This document shows positions 6,620 through 8,854 of a DNA stretch of 8,854 bases, one piece after another; within the stretch, counting starts at the first letter, position 1; each line of letters starts with the position of its first letter. The position numbers were made by a program, and so were the translations under genes. The stretch comes from Synechococcaceae bacterium WBB_10_009. Lineage in GTDB: Bacteria; Cyanobacteriota; Cyanobacteriia; PCC-6307; Cyanobiaceae. Location: NCBI GenBank assembly GCA_010030955.1, contig RHBP01000068.1, positions 1-8,854 on the forward strand, written 5' to 3'. The notes under the pieces were generated by a model, which did no database searches, was not told the DNA's origin, and was given only the letters and a program-made list of their open reading frames with translations.

Positions 6620-7216
6620 TCAGCCCGCCGCCGCCTGGGCCAGGAAATTGCTGAGCAGCTGGTGGCCGCTCTGGGTGAGCACGCTCTCCGGGTGAAACTG
6701 CACCCCCTGCAGATGGGGATGGTCGCGGTGCTGCAGCCCCATCACGGTGCCGTCCTCCAGCCAGGCGGTGACCTCCAGGCACGCCGGCAGGCTTTCGCGT
6801 TCAGCGATCAGGCTGTGGTAGCGGGTGGCGGTGAGCGGGTTGGGCAGGCCGGCGAACACCCCTTGCCCCGCATGCAGCACCGGTGAGGTTTTGCCGTGCA
6901 TCAGCTCCTTGGCCCGCACCACCCGGCCGCCGTACACCTGGGCGATCGACTGGTGCCCCAGGCACACCCCCAGGGTGGGCACGGTGGGGCTCAGCTCCCG
7001 CAGCACCTCCAGGCACACCCCGGACTGGTCGGGGTCGCCGGGGCCGGGGGAAATCAAGATGGCATCCGGCGCCAGGGCCCGGATCTGCTCGAGGGTCAGG
7101 GCGTCGTTGCGCTCCACCCGCAGATCCGCCGTGATCGGGTGCTCGGCCGCCAGCTCCCCCAGGTACTGCACCAGGTTGAAGGTGAAGCTGTCGTAGTTGT
7201 CGAGAACGAGGAGCAT
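6620..7216 (-). CDS. trpG: Anthranilate / aminodeoxychorismate synthase glutaminase subunit
   Basis: This class I glutamine amidotransferase releases ammonia from glutamine and channels it to the chorismate-using partner subunit: TrpE for tryptophan, PabB for folate. The 198-residue length is typical. Visible are the start MLLVLDNYDSFTFNLVQYLG, the oxyanion strip SPGPGDP (56-62), nucleophile Cys85 in GVCLGHQ, HGKTS (107-111) and the catalytic pair His175/Glu177 in QFHPES. ATG 7216 is chosen because the family begins with exactly this sequence, though the frame stays open upstream to 7615 over dgkA. As in many bacteria with a single copy, it may serve both pathways; neither trpE nor pabB is in the window. 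A 12-bp palindrome lies one base before the start codon. dgkA ends 23 nt upstream. Confidence 0.95.
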   Translation of the reverse strand: MLLVLDNYDSFTFNLVQYLGELAAEHPITADLRVERNDALTLEQIRALAPDAILISPGPGDPDQSGVCLEVLRELSPTVPTLGVCLGHQSIAQVYGGRVVRAKELMHGKTSPVLHAGQGVFAGLPNPLTATRYHSLIAERESLPACLEVTAWLEDGTVMGLQHRDHPHLQGVQFHPESVLTQSGHQLLSNFLAQAAAG

Positions 7217-7217
7217 C

Positions 7218-7229
7218 GGTGGGCCCACC
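7218..7229. repeat. 12-bp perfect palindrome at the trpG start
   Basis: GGTGGGCCCACC is its own reverse complement. It fills the middle of the 23-nt gap between dgkA and trpG and ends one base before the trpG ATG, where a Shine-Dalgarno would sit. It could be an operator, an RNA dimerisation or folding site, or chance. Confidence 0.5.
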
Positions 7230-7239
7230 AGGCCCCCAT

Positions 7240-7740
7240 TCAACCGCTCAGGCGCGCCAGCAGGGGGGGCAGCAGCAGCAGGGCGGCGATCAGCACCGAG
7301 CTGAGGGCGGCCACCAGCACCGCGGCGGCGGCGCAGTCCTTGGCGATGCGCGCCAGGGGGTGAAACCGCCGGCCGATGGCCAGGTCGACCACCGCTTCGG
7401 TGGCGGTGTTGAGCAGCTCCAGCACCAGCACCGCCGCCACCGTGAGCACCAGCACCGCCAGCTGGGCTGTGGGCAGCTGCAGCCACACCCCCAGGGCGAA
7501 CACCACGGCCCCCATCACCACATGGATGCGGAAATTGCGCTGGCTGGCGAATCCGTACACCAGCCCTTGGGCCGCATAGCGGAAGCTGGCGGGCAGGTCG
7601 CCGGCCACCTGCCACGCCCCCAGGCGGCGCACCTTGGTGCGCAGCTGCTGGTCGAGACTCTCGCCGCCCTCAGCCATGGCGTCGCCGGCCAGGCGCGGCC
7701 TGCGCCGCGCTCCGGAGTTGGGGTCCTGGGGGGCGAGCAT
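7240..7740 (-). CDS. dgkA: Diacylglycerol / undecaprenol kinase family membrane protein
   Basis: This integral membrane lipid kinase phosphorylates diacylglycerol or, in many Gram-positives and probably cyanobacteria, undecaprenol, recycling the envelope lipid carrier. From ATG 7740 it has 166 residues. A polar N-terminal region of about 50 residues precedes the core SFRYAAQGLVYGFASQRNFRIH (52-73), and three hydrophobic spans follow at about 74-88, 92-109 and 136-161. The signature ELLNTATEAVVD (108-119) holds Glu108, Asn111 and Glu115, matching E. coli Glu69, Asn72 and Glu76, and ARIAKDCAAAAV gives Lys134/Asp135. The position of E. coli Glu28 is Gln67. The start is uncertain: TTG 7746, ATG 7740 and ATG 7677 are all in frame and none has a clear Shine-Dalgarno. 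Undecaprenol is my preferred substrate, by inference only. Confidence 0.88.
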   Translation of the reverse strand: MLAPQDPNSGARRRPRLAGDAMAEGGESLDQQLRTKVRRLGAWQVAGDLPASFRYAAQGLVYGFASQRNFRIHVVMGAVVFALGVWLQLPTAQLAVLVLTVAAVLVLELLNTATEAVVDLAIGRRFHPLARIAKDCAAAAVLVAALSSVLIAALLLLPPLLARLSG

Positions 7741-7775
7741 GCTCAATGGGCGCCAACCGCAGATTTAGGCGCACC

Positions 7776-8354
7776 TTACCGCCGGTCCGTGGTGGCGAGA
7801 AGCCGTTCCTGACGAACCAGCATCGCCGCCAGGCTGGCGTCATCGGGGTGATCCCAGCCCAGCAGGTGCAGCAGCCCGTGGCTGGCCAGAAACAGCAGCT
7901 CCCGCTCCAGGGGATGGCCGTGCTCCGGGGCCTGGCGGGCCGCGGTCTCCAGGGAGATCACGATGTCCCCCAGCTCCAGCGGTTCCGGGCCATCGCCCTG
8001 CCCAGCCCAATCGGGCATCGGCATGGCAGGGGCCTGGTCGAGGCCGTTGTCCTGGGCGGCGAAGGCCAGCACGTCCGTCGGTCCCGGTTTCTGGCGCCAG
8101 TCGGCATTGAGGGCGGCGATCTCTTCATCCCCCACCAGGCTCAGCCCGAGGCTGTAGGCGGGGGCCTGCAGCGCCGCGGGCAGCTCGTCGGTGAGGGCCG
8201 CCAGCCAGGTGCTGATCAGCCCATGCCACGGCTCGGCCCCCTGCAGCGGGTCGGCCCAGGGGCCGGCGGCCTGGCGCAGGGCCGCCGGCAGCTGCGGATC
8301 CGCTTCAAAGGCCAGATCGAGGTCGGGCGCTGGCGGTTCGGTGGCGCCGCCCAT
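7776..8354 (-). CDS. ybeY: Endoribonuclease YbeY, 16S rRNA maturation
   Basis: YbeY is a zinc-dependent single-strand RNase involved in maturation of the 16S rRNA 3' end and ribosome quality control. The 192-residue protein carries the diagnostic zinc motif HGLLHLLGWDH, with ligands His159, His163 and His169. Upstream are SLGLSLVGDEEIAALNADWR and PTDVLAFA (92-99), the usual core, then ELGDIVIS (127-134). Compared with the E. coli protein, the loop between PTDVLAF and LGDIVIS (about 100-126) is longer and Pro/Gly/Asp-rich. The N terminus has roughly 30 extra residues before GLISTWLAAL. ATG 8354 is 3 nt after the DUF3285 stop, which supports this start and translational coupling. Neighbours prfB and DUF3285 place it in a translation-related cluster. 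Confidence 0.95.
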   Translation of the reverse strand: MGGATEPPAPDLDLAFEADPQLPAALRQAAGPWADPLQGAEPWHGLISTWLAALTDELPAALQAPAYSLGLSLVGDEEIAALNADWRQKPGPTDVLAFAAQDNGLDQAPAMPMPDWAGQGDGPEPLELGDIVISLETAARQAPEHGHPLERELLFLASHGLLHLLGWDHPDDASLAAMLVRQERLLATTDRR

Positions 8355-8357
8355 GGT

Positions 8358-8552
8358 TCAGCCCCCGGGCAGCTGGGGCCGCCCCAGCCAGGCCACCAGG
8401 GTGATGAACCCCAGGAACCCCACGGCGGTGAGGCCGAAGTGGAACAGGCTCTGGCGCCCTTTGCGCACCATGTTGCGCATCGCCAGCTTGGTGAAGCTGG
8501 GGTTCTCCTGGGGGGTGCCGGGGCTGGGCTGGCTGGGGTCGAGCTCAGTCAT
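8358..8552 (-). CDS. DUF3285 family single-span membrane protein
   Basis: The 64-residue protein has a polar Pro-rich N terminus, the conserved segment ENPSFTKLAMRNMVRKGRQS (16-35), then one hydrophobic helix at about 37-57 (FHFGLTAVGFLGFITLVAWLG) and a short tail. I recognise this pattern as the cyanobacterial DUF3285 family; its function is unknown. The basic stretch RNMVRKGR before the helix suggests the N terminus stays in the cytoplasm. ATG 8552 is chosen over the upstream GTG frame, which stays open to 8585, because GGAGG lies 8 nt before it and the family starts MTE. The gene overlaps the prfB stop by 8 nt and ends 3 nt before ybeY. Confidence 0.85.
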   Translation of the reverse strand: MTELDPSQPSPGTPQENPSFTKLAMRNMVRKGRQSLFHFGLTAVGFLGFITLVAWLGRPQLPGG

Positions 8553-8854
8553 CACCGGCGCCTCCGGCCACCTCCACGCCCGCATGGAGCAGGCTCTGGA
8601 TGAAGGGGTCCAGGTCGCCGTCCATCACCCCCTGCACATCGGTGGTTTCGTGCTGGGTGCGCAGGTCTTTCACCATTTGGTAGGGGTGGAACACGTAGTT
8701 GCGGATTTGATTGCCCCAGGCCGCCTCCACGATGTCGCCGCGGATGTCGGCGATTTCGGCGGCCCGCTGCTCCTGGGCGATCACCAGCAGTTTGGCCATC
8801 AGCAGCGCCATGGCCTTCTCCTTGTTTTGCAGCTGGGAGCGCTCCTGGGTGCAG
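8545..8854 (-). CDS. prfB: Peptide chain release factor 2, C-terminal part (5' end outside window)
   Basis: RF2 recognises UGA and UAA stop codons and triggers peptide release. The frame is open to the window edge and gives 102 C-terminal residues ending at TGA (8547-8545). The start of the segment, CTQERSQLQNKEKAM, matches the region after the catalytic GGQ loop. It is followed by AAWGNQIRNYVFHPYQMVKDLR, then HETTDVQGVMDGDLDPFIQSLL, which aligns with E. coli RF2 ([36 protein letters not shown]). The GGQ motif, the SPF stop-codon reader and any programmed frameshift site lie beyond the window. It is the first visible gene of the minus-strand unit. Confidence 0.95.
   Translation of the reverse strand, partial: CTQERSQLQNKEKAMALLMAKLLVIAQEQRAAEIADIRGDIVEAAWGNQIRNYVFHPYQMVKDLRTQHETTDVQGVMDGDLDPFIQSLLHAGVEVAGGAGDD
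8561..8565 (-). promoter_or_regulatory. Shine-Dalgarno site for the DUF3285 gene inside prfB
   Basis: On the minus strand GGAGG lies 8 nt before ATG 8552, within the last codons of prfB. A second GGAGG occurs at 8571-8575. It decides the start and supports coupled translation of prfB and the small membrane protein. Confidence 0.55.

Noticed and set aside
6600..6624. Separate minus-strand promoter for the MBL gene (CTGACC with TAGGGT)
   Set aside because: The spacer would be only 13 nt and both boxes match poorly; cotranscription with trpG is simpler.
5588..6886. A 432-codon plus-strand frame over the MBL and trpG genes
   Set aside because: It is antisense to two recognisable proteins, starts inside the aminotransferase in another frame, and has low-complexity Ala/Gly/Gln/His/Arg composition without motifs.
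7217..7615. N-terminal extension of TrpG, or a DgkA-overlapping fusion
   Set aside because: The frame is open by chance over dgkA. The extension is Gly/Ala/Arg-rich shadow sequence, and TrpG proteins start at the MLLVLDNYDS position.
1..8854. HIP1 octamers (GCGATCGC), CRISPR repeats, IS ends, tRNA genes
   Set aside because: None was found by eye. Only partial HIP1-like strings such as GATCGC near 1963 occur, and absence of HIP1 fits picocyanobacteria.

Overview
The window is very GC-rich, with G or C at most third codon positions. It carries compact housekeeping genes whose proteins look cyanobacterial. The DUF3285 membrane protein, the degenerate exported MBL-fold protein and the prfB/ybeY/dgkA/trpG cluster recall the marine and freshwater picocyanobacteria (Synechococcus/Cyanobium lineage). 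This assignment rests on recognising protein families from memory; no 16S or other marker is present. I see no mobile element, CRISPR array, tRNA or rRNA.

Plus-strand block (1-5834): the 3' end of a RelA/SpoT alarmone enzyme (cut by the window edge), a small unrecognised 62-residue ORF, mnmE (tRNA wobble-uridine modification GTPase), nadC (NAD biosynthesis), argS (arginyl-tRNA synthetase) and a HisC-like PLP aminotransferase. nadC is interrupted by what reads as a 13-nt deletion inside its most conserved motif. The genes are tightly packed. Small GC hairpins without U-tracts lie just after relA and nadC and across the end of the aminotransferase gene.

Minus-strand block (8854-5831, read right to left): the 3' end of prfB (RF2), a DUF3285 single-span membrane protein, ybeY (rRNA maturation endonuclease), dgkA (lipid kinase), trpG/pabA (glutamine amidotransferase) and an exported MBL-fold protein that has lost nearly all metal ligands. 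prfB overlaps the DUF3285 gene by 8 nt, and the next gaps are 3, 35, 23 and 60 nt, so this looks like one transcription unit.

The two blocks converge exactly: the last genes share a CTAG tetranucleotide, each reading it as TAG on its own strand, and a near-perfect dyad covers that junction. Together the genes serve translation (tRNA charging and modification, termination, rRNA processing), stringent response, NAD and aromatic/folate metabolism, and lipid-carrier phosphorylation. I found no clear new multi-gene system. The best leads are the nadC lesion, the inactive-looking secreted MBL protein, the unrecognised ORF between relA and mnmE, and the shared-stop convergent junction.
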